A DNA stretch of 64,000 nt from Campylobacter coli (GCA_039516895.1 CP154437.1:372001-436000); one strand, 5' to 3'. Shown: positions 1 to 9,496, counted from the first letter of the stretch. Notes: a model not told the origin generated them from the letters alone. Made by a program: numbers and translations.

Positions 1-1394
1 TTACTCTTTTTGATAAAAAAAATGGTGGTTTAAGCAGTGCTAGAAATGTAGGTATAGAATATTTTAGTGGAGAATACAAACTCAAAAACAAAACCCAAAC
101 CATCAAAGAAAATTCTTTAATAGAATTTAACCTAGAAGGTAATAATCCTTATGAAATATACACTGTATATAAAAGCTATAAAGCTTTTAATGACAAAAAA
201 GATTTAATAAATTTTACTTATCCCAATATAGATTATATTATCTTTTTAGATTCTGATGATTACTGGGAATTAAACTGTATAGAAGAATGTGTGCCTAGAA
301 TGGATGGGGTAGAGGTGCTTTGGTTTAATCATTATATTTATTATGATGATATAAATTATCTTAAATTATCTTCAACTATTCTTGAGAACCATAAATATAA
401 TTTTAGCTGTAAAGAAAGTTCAATAGATTTTTTTACAAGAATGTTAAAAATAAATCGAGATATTTTTTGGTTTTCTGTTATGGGCATGATTGATTTTGGA
501 TATTTAAAATCAATAAAACTTAAATTTCTAAATGGTATTATTTATGAAGATCATTATTTTGGAAAAATTCTTTTTTTTCAGTCAAATTTTATTTATATAA
601 TGCCAAAAAAATTATATTTTTATCGCATAAGACAAAATAGTATCATGGATTATGGTGCTAATGGCATATATATACCAGAATATGATAAGACTACATATGA
701 AATTTTTGATAAAAATTATTTTCTATATAAACAATATGTAATATTTTCTAGTAAAGTTTTAACCGCATTAATGATATTTAAATTTATACGAGAAAATAGA
801 TATTTAGATGGAATATCTTTATTCGAAAAAGTTTTTTGTTTAAAGTTAAAAGATTGGAGAAATAATTTGCTTTATTTTAATGATAAATATTTGGATAAAG
901 CTATATCTTTAACAATAAAAAGATTTTGTGCAATGTCCAATGATCCGGTTATCGATTTAGAGTTAATAATTGATTTTATGTCCGATATTGCATATATGAA
1001 TATTAAAAAAACCAATTTAATAATGTTTTATGAGAAATATGGAACAGCAAAACTAAGAATTCAGAATCATCTTTCTTATAAATTAGGAAAAGTTTTGACA
1101 ATAAATTCCAAGAGTATTCTTGGGGTATTGTTAATGCCAGTTTATTTAATATCAACTTTAATTGTAGATCGACAAGAGAGAAAAATATATCAAGAAGAAT
1201 TAAAGAAGAACTCTTCTTTGGCTGCACCTAGCTTAAAGGATTATCCTGATTATTGTGATGCTATTAAAATTAAAAATTATTTTTCTTATAAGCTAGGGCA
1301 AGCATTGATAAAAAATTATAAAATGTGGTATAAAGGTGGTATTTTTAAATTATTATTTGACATAGTAGATATTTATAAGAATAAAAATAAATAA
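1..1394 (+). CDS. Family 2 glycosyltransferase, 5' end outside window
   Basis: Partial capsule glycosyltransferase. The reading frame is open from base 3, so the gene begins upstream; the first 330 bases match the downstream copy at 2894-3223 almost exactly, in the same frame. Visible parts of the GT-A fold are the NGGLSSARN motif and an LDSDD metal-binding motif. The middle differs from the paralogue except for an 89-bp identical patch (465-553). The last ~115 residues are the two-motif SYKLG tail shared with four other proteins here. It should transfer an activated sugar during capsule assembly on the inner face of the cytoplasmic membrane; donor and acceptor cannot be told. A GTG at 291 could start a shorter frame but would remove the catalytic motif, so I reject it. 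Confidence 0.85.
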   Translation, partial: TLFDKKNGGLSSARNVGIEYFSGEYKLKNKTQTIKENSLIEFNLEGNNPYEIYTVYKSYKAFNDKKDLINFTYPNIDYIIFLDSDDYWELNCIEECVPRMDGVEVLWFNHYIYYDDINYLKLSSTILENHKYNFSCKESSIDFFTRMLKINRDIFWFSVMGMIDFGYLKSIKLKFLNGIIYEDHYFGKILFFQSNFIYIMPKKLYFYRIRQNSIMDYGANGIYIPEYDKTTYEIFDKNYFLYKQYVIFSSKVLTALMIFKFIRENRYLDGISLFEKVFCLKLKDWRNNLLYFNDKYLDKAISLTIKRFCAMSNDPVIDLELIIDFMSDIAYMNIKKTNLIMFYEKYGTAKLRIQNHLSYKLGKVLTINSKSILGVLLMPVYLISTLIVDRQERKIYQEELKKNSSLAAPSLKDYPDYCDAIKIKNYFSYKLGQALIKNYKMWYKGGIFKLLFDIVDIYKNKNK

Positions 1395-1400
1395 AATTAT

Positions 1401-1434
1401 GATACAATGTGCTTATAAAATTTATCAAGAGGGG
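1401..1434 (+). promoter_or_regulatory. Possible -10 element and ribosome site before the GT8 gene
   Basis: The 48-bp gap holds a GATACAAT sequence resembling a Campylobacter -10 box, then AAGAGGGG eight bases before the ATG at 1443. The ribosome site is strong for this locus and decides the start. The promoter is tentative because the flanking genes could share one transcript. Confidence 0.35.
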
Positions 1435-1442
1435 TGAAATAT

Positions 1443-2714
1443 ATGAAAAAGAAAATAACAATTTGCTTTTCTATTAATAATGATTTTTTTTTATATCTAC
1501 TTGTTACTGTGCAATCTATACTAAATAATATTAATAAAAAATATCTTTATGAGATTGTTGTTTTTTATACAGATCTTAATGTTCTATATAAACAGTATTT
1601 GGAGAAATTAAAGGACTTAGAATATTGTTCTTTTAGAGCCATAGATCTTAACGAGTATCTTATGAATATTGATGATTCTATTTTTTTTGAAGGAGAACGC
1701 GTAACAAAGGAAACTTATTATAGGTTTTTTATTCCGAGAATCTTAAAAGAGTGCGATAGGGTTTTGTATTTGGATTCGGATATTTTAGTATTAAATGATA
1801 TTTCTTATTTATTTGAGCAGGAGTTATTGGAAAAAGAATTGGCTATCGTATGTCCAGATGTTGCTTTTTTGGCAAATTCTAAGATTAAAGTTTTTTTTAA
1901 TGGAAAACAGATGTTGAGCAGTGAATATTTTAGTAACTGTCTTTGCATGAAAGATACTAAAAATTACTTTAATGCAGGTGTTATTCTTTTTGATATAAAG
2001 AAATGCTTAGAATTTGATTTGGAAAAAAAACTACTAGAGAAGTTAAAAAAGTTAAAAAATCCAGTTTGGCGTGATCAGGATGTCCTTAATAGTGTTTTGG
2101 AAGGAAGGGTAAAATTATCAAAGCTATATTGGAATTATCAGCAAAATATAAATGGAAATTTGTCAAGATTGTCAAAAGATATTATTTTGAAATATATAAA
2201 ACCAGATGAAAATATCAAGATATGGCATTTTAATGGAGGGAGAAAACCTTGGGATAATATTGATGCAGAGAAAGCTGAAGTATGGTGGGAATATGCTAGA
2301 CAAACTGTATTTTATGAAAAGTTGTTGCTAGAATATTTTTTAAAGAGTAATCAAAAGTTAAATACAAAAATATCTCCCAAAAAAGGAGCTGTGGATAGGA
2401 TTAAAAGACAACTTACTTATAAAATGGGTGCAGCTATAGTAGAAGCAAAAAATCCAATAAAGTTTATTTTTTTACCTGCAACGATTATGTTTTTGTATAT
2501 ATCTCATAAAATTCAAATAAAATTATATGATTTTTTAGTAAAGCTGAATCCATCTAATAAGCTGCAGTCTTTGGAAGAGTATGCTGATTATAAAGATGTT
2601 GTATATGTCCAAAAACATTTATCTTATATGTTAGGTAAAGCTTTTATTGATAATCCTATAACTTTCGTATTTAAAATAAAAAAAATTTATGAGTATTGGA
2701 AAAATGAAAAATAA
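1443..2714 (+). CDS. Family 8 glycosyltransferase with SYKLG tail
   Basis: Capsule glycosyltransferase of the GT8 type (relatives of LPS galactosyltransferases and glycogenin). The N-terminus shows the ITICFSINNDF start, a YLDSDILVLND metal motif near residue 111, FNAGVILFD, WRDQDVLN and a late IWHFNGGRKPW motif, all in the usual GT8 order. About 105 C-terminal residues follow as the SYKLG tail (LTYKMG and LSYMLG). ATG 1443 is preferred over GTG 1434 because of spacing to AAGAGGGG. The end overlaps the next gene by 11 bases. The gene lies between two near-identical direct repeats (1-330 and 2894-3223), so recombination could delete it. Sugar specificity is unknown. Confidence 0.85.
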   Translation: MKKKITICFSINNDFFLYLLVTVQSILNNINKKYLYEIVVFYTDLNVLYKQYLEKLKDLEYCSFRAIDLNEYLMNIDDSIFFEGERVTKETYYRFFIPRILKECDRVLYLDSDILVLNDISYLFEQELLEKELAIVCPDVAFLANSKIKVFFNGKQMLSSEYFSNCLCMKDTKNYFNAGVILFDIKKCLEFDLEKKLLEKLKKLKNPVWRDQDVLNSVLEGRVKLSKLYWNYQQNINGNLSRLSKDIILKYIKPDENIKIWHFNGGRKPWDNIDAEKAEVWWEYARQTVFYEKLLLEYFLKSNQKLNTKISPKKGAVDRIKRQLTYKMGAAIVEAKNPIKFIFLPATIMFLYISHKIQIKLYDFLVKLNPSNKLQSLEEYADYKDVVYVQKHLSYMLGKAFIDNPITFVFKIKKIYEYWKNEK

Positions 2715-4233
2715 TATTAAAACCGTCGGTGTAGTAATCCCTATCTACAATGTAGAAAAATATTTAAGAGAATGCTTAGATAGTGTTATCAATCAAAGTT
2801 ATACAAACTTAGAAATCATACTTGTAAATGATGGTAGCACAGATGAAAACTCATTAAACATAGCAAAAGAATATACTTTAAAAGATAAAAGAATTACTCT
2901 TTTTGATAAAAAAAATGGTGGTTTAAGCAGTGCTAGAAATGTAGGTATAGAATATTTTAGTGGAGAATACAAACTCAAAAACAAAACCCAAACCATCAAA
3001 GAAAATTCTTTAATAGAATTTAACCTAGAAGGTAATAATCCTTATGAAATATACACTGTATATAAAAGCTATAAAGCTTTTAATGACAAAAAAGATTTAA
3101 TAAATTTTACTTATCCCAATATAGATTATATTATCTTTTTAGATTCTGATGATTATTGGGAATTAAACTGCATAGAAGAATGTGTACCTAGAATGGATGG
3201 GGTAGAGGTGCTTTGGTTTAATCGTAAGCGTTTTTATGATGGGATAGATGAACCAAAAGTGATACCTAAATTTTTAATCGAATTATATGAGTTTCAGCAT
3301 GAAGGAGTTGTAAGTAGGAAAGAGTGGCTAGCAAAATCTTTAGAGTTAAATATAATGAAATTTTGGTTTTCTGTTATGGGCATGATTGATTTTGGATATT
3401 TAAAATCAATAAAACTTAAATTTCTAAATGGTATTATTTATGAAGATCAATCTTTTGGTGTTTTATTATTTTTGCAATTGGAGAATGTTTTTATTTTTCC
3501 TGTTAAAATGTATAATTATAGAATACGGGGAAATAGCATAATGAATCATGATAAAAAGATAAAAAATGAAAATTTCAATCCATACACGATTGGTATTTAT
3601 AAAAAATTTAATGGAGATAATATTAAAGCAAAGAAATATATTATATCATATAGCTGGTGCATGATGGCTTTACAACTTTTAAATTATATGCAAGAAAAGA
3701 GGGTGTGGAATATAGAAAAAAAATTTTTAGAAAGAATGATTGGCAACTATTCTCTATTTTCAATAATGGCAAAAAGGAATATACAAGAAGATCCTTGCAA
3801 AATTGATCTTTTGTTTTGTTTAAATATGAAAGATTTAGTGGCTTTCATGAATTTTGAAAATAAGAGGCTTTTTGTAAAAAAGGTTGAAGAGAAAAAAAGA
3901 TGTCTCTTGTACAAAACAGGTAATATAATACTTAATAGTAATAAACCAATCAATATGATTTTGCTACCATATAATTTACTAAAGATAGTAATAGATTATA
4001 AAATTAAAAGACGGTCAAAAATAATATCAAATTCAGAAATAGATTTTAAGGATAAAAATTCTGATGTTTATTTATATATAGAATATCTAGCTAGATTAAA
4101 AGTTGAAAACTATCTTTCTTATAAGTTGGGTGAAATTTTAATAAATAATTGTAAGGTTTGGTACAAGGGTGGAATTTTTAAATTACCATTTGATATATAT
4201 AAGATCGTAAGACATATAAAGGAAAACCGATGA
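2704..4233 (+). CDS. Family 2 glycosyltransferase with SYKLG tail
   Basis: Complete paralogue of the partial gene at the window start. It has the classic GT2 opening VVIPIYNVEKYLRECLDSV, then LVNDGSTDE, NGGLSSARN and an LDSDD motif near residue 147. Between the last two sits an insert of about 65 residues, identical in both paralogues. The middle is gene-specific and the final ~110 residues form the SYKLG tail, where the first motif is degenerate (LLYKTG) and the second intact (LSYKLG). I chose ATG 2704, inside the end of the preceding frame; an ATG at 2689 has no ribosome site. It probably adds a sugar to the growing capsule repeat in the cytoplasm. Confidence 0.88.
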   Translation: MKNNIKTVGVVIPIYNVEKYLRECLDSVINQSYTNLEIILVNDGSTDENSLNIAKEYTLKDKRITLFDKKNGGLSSARNVGIEYFSGEYKLKNKTQTIKENSLIEFNLEGNNPYEIYTVYKSYKAFNDKKDLINFTYPNIDYIIFLDSDDYWELNCIEECVPRMDGVEVLWFNRKRFYDGIDEPKVIPKFLIELYEFQHEGVVSRKEWLAKSLELNIMKFWFSVMGMIDFGYLKSIKLKFLNGIIYEDQSFGVLLFLQLENVFIFPVKMYNYRIRGNSIMNHDKKIKNENFNPYTIGIYKKFNGDNIKAKKYIISYSWCMMALQLLNYMQEKRVWNIEKKFLERMIGNYSLFSIMAKRNIQEDPCKIDLLFCLNMKDLVAFMNFENKRLFVKKVEEKKRCLLYKTGNIILNSNKPINMILLPYNLLKIVIDYKIKRRSKIISNSEIDFKDKNSDVYLYIEYLARLKVENYLSYKLGEILINNCKVWYKGGIFKLPFDIYKIVRHIKENR

Positions 4234-6230
4234 AAAGAGAATATTTAGCTTCTATTATATTTAATTTAAAATTTGAAAGCGAGATTAAAATAGATAATCT
4301 TTTGTTTATCTTAAATGATTTGCTTAACAAGTATGGCGTATTGTTTGAATTTCTTATTGTAGAGCAAGATATAGTCCCATTTTTAAAAGAAAAATTAGTA
4401 GGATATTGTAAAGAAAATAGCAATGTAAAATATCACTTTCTCTATAATCCTTATGAATTTAATCTTAATTGGGGAAAAAATGTTGCCGCAAGGTATTTTT
4501 CAGGTGCAAAAACTATTGTTTTTTATGATTTTGATTTTATTGTAAAAGATAATTTTGTAGAAGAAATTTATTTATGCAATCAAGAAAAATGTAAAGTCTC
4601 CTCACCATTTGGATATATATACTATCTAGATAAAATGAATTCATATAATTTTAAAAAACAATCAAATCTTCAAAATATATCTTTGTTAAAAAAAACTAAT
4701 TTTTTAAAATCTATTGTAGATGGATTATGTATATTTAATAGGAATTTTTTTTTAGAAATCAATGGCTTTAATCAGCATATGCCTTTTGACATTGAAAATA
4801 AGATATCAAATTTGATACTTAAGTACATCTGCAAAGAGAGCGAGATTAGAATTTCTGATGAGACTTATTTTTGTTTATGGAAGCCTCAAAAATACGAACT
4901 ACAAAATAACTTTGGATTTACATTTTTAAAAGAAAAGTATGGGAATAGTTATTTTGAGAGCAGAAAACTTTTTAATAATATTTGTTTAAACGATTGTAAA
5001 ATTAATGAGGAGCAAGTTGCAAAATATAGCTCATTAAAAAAACAATTTTTTGGAGATGCAGATTTATACCGGTTTGAAAAAAGAAACTTATGCCAATATT
5101 TTTTTCAAAAACAAGCAAAAACTAATGATTTTTATTGTAAAAATTTGGAATATGGAGAATCATTGTATCAGATTTCTTTTAATGATATTTATAAAATAAA
5201 CAATTTTAGAAATGTATTTAAAAGAAAAAAAAGATGTTTTATAATTGGTAATGGACCTTCGTTAAACAAACATGATTTGTTTTTATTGAAAAATGAGATT
5301 ACTTTTGGATTTAACTCTATTTTTTATAAAAAAAATGAATTTAAGCCAAATTTTTACATTGTCGAAGATAGTTTGGTAATGAAAGAAAGGCTGAGGGAAA
5401 TTGAAAATTATGAAGTCCAGTATAAGTTTTTTCCTATAAATTATAAAGAATTATTAAAACCTTCCCAAAATCAATTTTTTTTTAAAATGAATTTAGGTTT
5501 CTATCAAGGAACTTCTAGATATTTTCGTATACCAAGGTTTTCTTTAGATGCAACTGAAGAATTATTTTGCGGACAAAGCGTCACTTATATCGCATTACAA
5601 TTAGCTTATTTTATGGGTTTTGAAGAAGTATATTTAATTGGAATGGATTTTCATTATATTATACCAGAATCTCATAAAAGAGTCGGTAGTACTTTGGTAT
5701 CTGATACAGATGATCCAAACCATTTTCATAAAGACTATTTTGGAAAGGGTAAAAGTTGGCATGACCCAAAACTTCATGAAGTTGCAAAAAACTATAAAAT
5801 GGCGAAATTAATTTATGAAAGTTCAGGGAGAAAAATTTATAATGCTACTATTGGAGGAAAATTGGAAATTTTTGATAGAGTAGATTATTATTCTATATTT
5901 AAAAAATCAAATATACCAAATACCGGTGCTGTAGAGCAGGTTAAAAAGCATTTGAGTTATAAACTTGGAAAAGCTATTATTCATGATACAAAGCAATTCA
6001 AGAATATAATTAATTTTCCTTTTAGAATATTTAGAATTGTTAAAGAACATAATAAAGATAAAAACAATATTGGCAAAAATCTAAGAGAGTATAGTGATTA
6101 CCCTGAGGCTGTAAAAATACAACAATATTTTTCCTATAGACTAGGGAAGTGCATTGTTTCTAACTATAAAAATCCATTTTTATTATATAAATTAATAAAA
6201 ATTGTTATAGAGTATAAAAGAAGAAAATAG
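4230..6230 (+). CDS. Two-domain transferase: GT-A-like domain fused to DUF115/MptE-like domain, with SYKLG tail
   Basis: A 666-residue protein in three parts. Residues ~1-235 look like a GT-A glycosyltransferase of the galactosyltransferase type (NWGKNVAARYFSG, then YDFDF as the DxD, then an NGF motif). Residues ~335-560 resemble the DUF115/MptE-like family: FIIGNGPSLNK at the start, CGQSVTYIALQLAYFMGF and YLIGMDFHY later. Residues ~570-666 are the SYKLG tail (LSYKLG and FSYRLG). The GNGPSL motif also occurs in Campylobacter sialyltransferases of family GT42, so a glycosyltransferase role for the second domain is possible, but the rest does not follow GT42. The start overlaps the previous stop by four bases (ATGA). 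Substrates are unknown. Confidence 0.72.
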   Translation: MKREYLASIIFNLKFESEIKIDNLLFILNDLLNKYGVLFEFLIVEQDIVPFLKEKLVGYCKENSNVKYHFLYNPYEFNLNWGKNVAARYFSGAKTIVFYDFDFIVKDNFVEEIYLCNQEKCKVSSPFGYIYYLDKMNSYNFKKQSNLQNISLLKKTNFLKSIVDGLCIFNRNFFLEINGFNQHMPFDIENKISNLILKYICKESEIRISDETYFCLWKPQKYELQNNFGFTFLKEKYGNSYFESRKLFNNICLNDCKINEEQVAKYSSLKKQFFGDADLYRFEKRNLCQYFFQKQAKTNDFYCKNLEYGESLYQISFNDIYKINNFRNVFKRKKRCFIIGNGPSLNKHDLFLLKNEITFGFNSIFYKKNEFKPNFYIVEDSLVMKERLREIENYEVQYKFFPINYKELLKPSQNQFFFKMNLGFYQGTSRYFRIPRFSLDATEELFCGQSVTYIALQLAYFMGFEEVYLIGMDFHYIIPESHKRVGSTLVSDTDDPNHFHKDYFGKGKSWHDPKLHEVAKNYKMAKLIYESSGRKIYNATIGGKLEIFDRVDYYSIFKKSNIPNTGAVEQVKKHLSYKLGKAIIHDTKQFKNIINFPFRIFRIVKEHNKDKNNIGKNLREYSDYPEAVKIQQYFSYRLGKCIVSNYKNPFLLYKLIKIVIEYKRRK

Positions 6231-6241
6231 GGGGATGGAAA

Positions 6242-6916
6242 ATGAAGATAAATGCATTATTGCCAATGAAAGGGAATTCAGAAAGAGTAAAAAATAAGAA
6301 TATGAAAGATTTTAATGGATTTCCTTTGTATCATGCAATCATGAAAGCTTTATTGGAATCTTCTTATATAAATAAAATATTTATAAATACAGATAGTGAT
6401 GTTATAGCCTCTGATGTGAAGAAAAGTTTCGGGGATGGTATTGTTATCATTAAAAGACCTAAGGAAATTCAAGGTGATTTTGTATCTATGAATGATATCA
6501 TCGCTTATGACTTGACTCAGTGTAATGGAGAGTATTTTTTGCAAACGCATAGCACAAATCCTTTACTGAAAACATCTACTATTGATTTGGCTATTGAAAA
6601 GTTTTTTGATAATCTAGATGTATATGATAGTTTATTTAGCGTTACGAGGGTGCAGGCTAGATTTTACGATAAAAATGCAAAAGCTATAAATCATAATCCC
6701 GAAGAGCTTCTAAGAACACAGGATTTAGAATCTATGTATGAAGAGAATTCAAATTTTTATATTTTTTCTAAAAATTCATTTAATATGGCTGGTAAAAAAA
6801 GAATTGGTCTAAAACCTCAGATATTTTCTATGAATAAGCTTGAAGCTATAGATATAGATAATCCAGAAGATTTTATTCTAGCAGAATTGCTATATAAAAA
6901 TAGGGATATAATATGA
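6242..6916 (+). CDS. Acylneuraminate/Kdo-type cytidylyltransferase homologue
   Basis: Member of the NeuA/KdsB superfamily, which activates a sugar acid with CTP to a CMP-sugar. At 224 residues it is normal length. The N-terminal nucleotide-binding motif LLPMKGNSERVKNKN is clear, followed by FINTDSD, RPKEIQGDF and the later QTHSTNPLL and AIDIDNPEDF segments. The ATG at 6242 follows a purine-rich GGGGGATGGA site. It is the first gene of a tightly overlapping cassette that also has an aldolase and a HAD phosphatase, the minimal set for making and activating a 3-deoxy-ulosonic acid. The exact sugar acid (sialic, legionaminic, Kdo-like or other) cannot be decided; no NeuB-type synthase is visible in the window. 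Confidence 0.8.
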   Translation: MKINALLPMKGNSERVKNKNMKDFNGFPLYHAIMKALLESSYINKIFINTDSDVIASDVKKSFGDGIVIIKRPKEIQGDFVSMNDIIAYDLTQCNGEYFLQTHSTNPLLKTSTIDLAIEKFFDNLDVYDSLFSVTRVQARFYDKNAKAINHNPEELLRTQDLESMYEENSNFYIFSKNSFNMAGKKRIGLKPQIFSMNKLEAIDIDNPEDFILAELLYKNRDII

Positions 6917-7674
6917 AATTAAAAGAAAAACTAAAAAATAATCAGTTAACTATAGGAAGTTGGATTAGTATCGGCCATGCTTGTATTGTTGAAGTAATGG
7001 CAGATGCTGGTTTTGAATGGCTTGTGATAGATTTTGAACATACTTCTATGAATTACGAGACAGTTCAAAATTTAATTATTGTTATTCAGTCTAAGAACAT
7101 TAAGGCTTTGGTTAGGGTAAGCAAAAATGAAGAGGTAATTATAAAAAAAGTTTTAGATATGGGAGCCGACGGTATTATAGTTCCGATGATTAAGAGTGAA
7201 GCAGATGCAATTGAAGCGGTTGAATTCGCAAAGTATCCCCCTATTGGCAAAAGAGGTGTAGGATTGTTTAGGGCTCAAGGTTATGGATCAAAATTTGAAG
7301 AATATAAAAATTGGGTTAATGATAATCTCATTATCATTGCTCAAATAGAGCATTATGAGGCTGTTGAAAATATAGAAGATATAGTAAATACCGATGGAAT
7401 TGATGGAGTTATTATAGGTCCGTATGATTTATCTGGGAGTTTGGGTTTTCCTGGGGAGTATCATAGAATAGAGGTAAAAGAGGCTATTGCTAGAGTTTTA
7501 AGATGTTGTAAAAAGTATAATATACCTTCGGGCTTTCATGTAATAGAAACTGATCCAAAAAAACTTCAGGAAAGAATACATGAAGGTTGTACTTTTTTGG
7601 CCTATAGTTTGGACTTTCTATTTTTAAGCGATAGCGCAAGGAAAGGTATGGAGATTATCAAAAAAGGAATTTAA
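6913..7674 (+). CDS. HpcH/HpaI-family class II pyruvate aldolase
   Basis: TIM-barrel metal-dependent aldolase of the HpcH/HpaI (2,4-dihydroxyhept-2-ene-1,7-dioate aldolase) family. Members condense pyruvate with an aldehyde, or cleave the product. Motifs seen: GSWISIG at the start, IDFEH near residue 47, ALVRVS, the metal-site glutamate in IAQIEH and the aspartate in IGPYDLSGSLG. Length 253 is typical. ATGA overlap with the cytidylyltransferase shows translational coupling. In this context it could form the carbon skeleton of a keto-deoxy sugar acid for the capsule. That is inference; the aldehyde partner is unknown. Confidence 0.82.
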   Translation: MKLKEKLKNNQLTIGSWISIGHACIVEVMADAGFEWLVIDFEHTSMNYETVQNLIIVIQSKNIKALVRVSKNEEVIIKKVLDMGADGIIVPMIKSEADAIEAVEFAKYPPIGKRGVGLFRAQGYGSKFEEYKNWVNDNLIIIAQIEHYEAVENIEDIVNTDGIDGVIIGPYDLSGSLGFPGEYHRIEVKEAIARVLRCCKKYNIPSGFHVIETDPKKLQERIHEGCTFLAYSLDFLFLSDSARKGMEIIKKGI

Positions 7675-8628
7675 ATGAAAGTATTTGTATCAACTCATCC
7701 ATTTGGAGAGACTTCTAAGAAGCCATTGGAATTGTTAGATGTAAATGGATTTGAAGTTAGATTAAATAATCATGGAAGAAAAATCACTTCACAAGAGTTA
7801 GCTAAAGATATCAAAGATGCTGAAGTTTTGATAGCGGGTACTGAAAAAATTACAGAAGAGGTTTTAAAAAATGCTCCAAATTTAAAACTTATATCAAGAG
7901 TTGGGATAGGATTGGATGGTGTTGATTTGGAGTTATGCCGTAAATATGATATAGGAGTTGCTTATACTCCTGATGCACCTACTATGGCTGTGGCTGAATT
8001 ATGCGTAGGTTTAATGCTTGATTTGGCAAGAAAAATTAGCTTTACTGATGTAAACTTTAAACAAGGCGTTTGGAATAGACATATGGGTATGTTACTTTAT
8101 GGTAAAACGATCGGTATTGTTGGGATGGGGAGAATAGGAAAAAGTCTAATTAAACTATTATCTTCTTTTAATGTTTCCTTTAAGGTGTGTGAACCAAATC
8201 CAGATTTTGCTTTTTTAAAAATGTACAATATAGAATTGGTGGATAAGGTAAGATTGCTAAAAGAGTCTGATATTGTATCTTTAAATCTACCATTAAAAAT
8301 AGATACTGCAAATTTTTTATCATTTAGTGAATTAGAAGTTATGAAAAAGCATGCTATTTTAATTAATACAGCAAGAGGCGGTATAGTCAATGAGAATGAT
8401 TTATATATGGCCTTAAAAAATAATATTATCGCAGGTGCAGCTGTGGATGTTTTTGAAGAGGAACCATATAAGGGTAAGCTAAGAGAACTTGACAATGTTG
8501 TTTTAACTTGCCATATGGGCGCTAGCACTATAGAAAGTAGAACAGATATGGAGACACAAGCTGTAGAAGAAGCAATAAGATACAAAAACAACATTTCTTT
8601 AAAAAATGAGGTTTTTGAAAATGAATAA
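7675..8628 (+). CDS. D-2-hydroxyacid dehydrogenase (phosphoglycerate dehydrogenase-like)
   Basis: NAD-dependent D-isomer-specific 2-hydroxyacid dehydrogenase, 317 residues, without the ACT regulatory domain of housekeeping SerA. The Rossmann motif GIVGMGRIG is near residue 145. The catalytic arginine lies in SRVGIGLDG, the glutamate in FEEEP and the histidine in CHMGAST. It starts directly after the aldolase stop codon. It should interconvert a 2-keto acid and a D-2-hydroxy acid, fitting a pathway fed by a 2-oxo-acid-forming aldolase. The short form and the capsule setting argue against serine biosynthesis. Confidence 0.84.
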   Translation: MKVFVSTHPFGETSKKPLELLDVNGFEVRLNNHGRKITSQELAKDIKDAEVLIAGTEKITEEVLKNAPNLKLISRVGIGLDGVDLELCRKYDIGVAYTPDAPTMAVAELCVGLMLDLARKISFTDVNFKQGVWNRHMGMLLYGKTIGIVGMGRIGKSLIKLLSSFNVSFKVCEPNPDFAFLKMYNIELVDKVRLLKESDIVSLNLPLKIDTANFLSFSELEVMKKHAILINTARGGIVNENDLYMALKNNIIAGAAVDVFEEEPYKGKLRELDNVVLTCHMGASTIESRTDMETQAVEEAIRYKNNISLKNEVFENE

Positions 8629-9496
8629 AAAGGTATTGGTTTTTGGAGGAGGAGGTTTTATAGGCAGCTATGTTGTAGAGGAGTTATTGACCAATAATTA
8701 CAATGTACTATATGCTGATTTAAATCCATGCGATAATATTCCAATGCAGTTTTTTAGAAAATGTGATATTATGCAAAAAAAAGAAGTTGAGCTTTTATGT
8801 CAGGATGCGGATATAGTATTCAATTTTGCAGGTTTTGCCAATTTAGATGATGCTATTGCAAATCCTTTAAAAACTTTAGAATTAAATGTTGTGGGAAATA
8901 TGCATATTTTAGAAGGGTGTAGAAAATGTAAAATAAAAAGATACATCTACGCAAGTAGTGCTTATGCCATGAGTGATAAAGGTTCTTTTTATGGTATTAG
9001 TAAGTTAACATCCGAAAAACTTATTGAGGAATATTTTAAAAAATTTGGGTTAAAATTTACTATTATCCGTTATGGTTCAGTATACGGGGAAAGGGAGTAT
9101 TATAATAATTATATTTATAATCTAGTTAAAGAGGCAATGCTTACTGGAAAGATTTCTCATAGTGGCGATGGTGAAGAAATTAGAGAATATATTCATGTTT
9201 ACGATGTTGCAAGGTTGGCTCTGCAGATTATAGAAAATAGTGATTTTGAAAATGAGCATTTGATTTTAACTGGTACGGAAAGAATCCGACGAAAAGAATT
9301 ATTTGAAATGATAAACGAGATGCTCGGAGGCGAAATAGAAATATCGCTCAAAGCTTCGGGCTATCATAATCATTATAAAACTACTCCATATTCATTTCAT
9401 CCAGCAAGAAGTAAAAAGTTGATAGCAAATCCTCATATTGATATGGGGCAGGGTATTTTGGAGTGCATGAAAAATATAGAAAAGAAATATTTATGA
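8621..9496 (+). CDS. NAD-dependent nucleotide-sugar epimerase/dehydratase family protein
   Basis: Extended short-chain dehydrogenase of the GalE/WbpP type. It has GGGGFIGSYVVEELL at residues ~9-23, the DADIVFNFAG region, a catalytic YASSAYAMS...YGISK pair (serine plus Tyr-x3-Lys) and RYGSVYG downstream. ATG 8621 is preferred: TGAGG lies nine bases upstream and it overlaps the dehydrogenase stop; an ATG at 8606 would add five residues. It probably epimerises, reduces or oxidises a sugar intermediate of the capsule cassette. Substrate unknown. Confidence 0.82.
   Translation: MNKKVLVFGGGGFIGSYVVEELLTNNYNVLYADLNPCDNIPMQFFRKCDIMQKKEVELLCQDADIVFNFAGFANLDDAIANPLKTLELNVVGNMHILEGCRKCKIKRYIYASSAYAMSDKGSFYGISKLTSEKLIEEYFKKFGLKFTIIRYGSVYGEREYYNNYIYNLVKEAMLTGKISHSGDGEEIREYIHVYDVARLALQIIENSDFENEHLILTGTERIRRKELFEMINEMLGGEIEISLKASGYHNHYKTTPYSFHPARSKKLIANPHIDMGQGILECMKNIEKKYL

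Noticed and set aside
291-1394. A complete gene starting at GTG 291
   Set aside because: The frame is open to the window edge, and the paralogue at 2704 shows that the catalytic N-terminus lies upstream.
5228-5900. Identification of the GNGPSL domain as a sialyltransferase (CST-I/II, GT42)
   Set aside because: Only the short GNGPS motif agrees; later residues follow DUF115/MptE proteins, and no sialic acid synthase gene is in the window.
6225-6240. GGGGG before the cytidylyltransferase gene as a phase-variable tract
   Set aside because: Only five G; too short to slip often, and it works as a ribosome site.
8097-8594. A 165-codon - strand frame inside the D-2-hydroxyacid dehydrogenase gene
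   Set aside because: The + strand has all the catalytic motifs; the other frame shows none.
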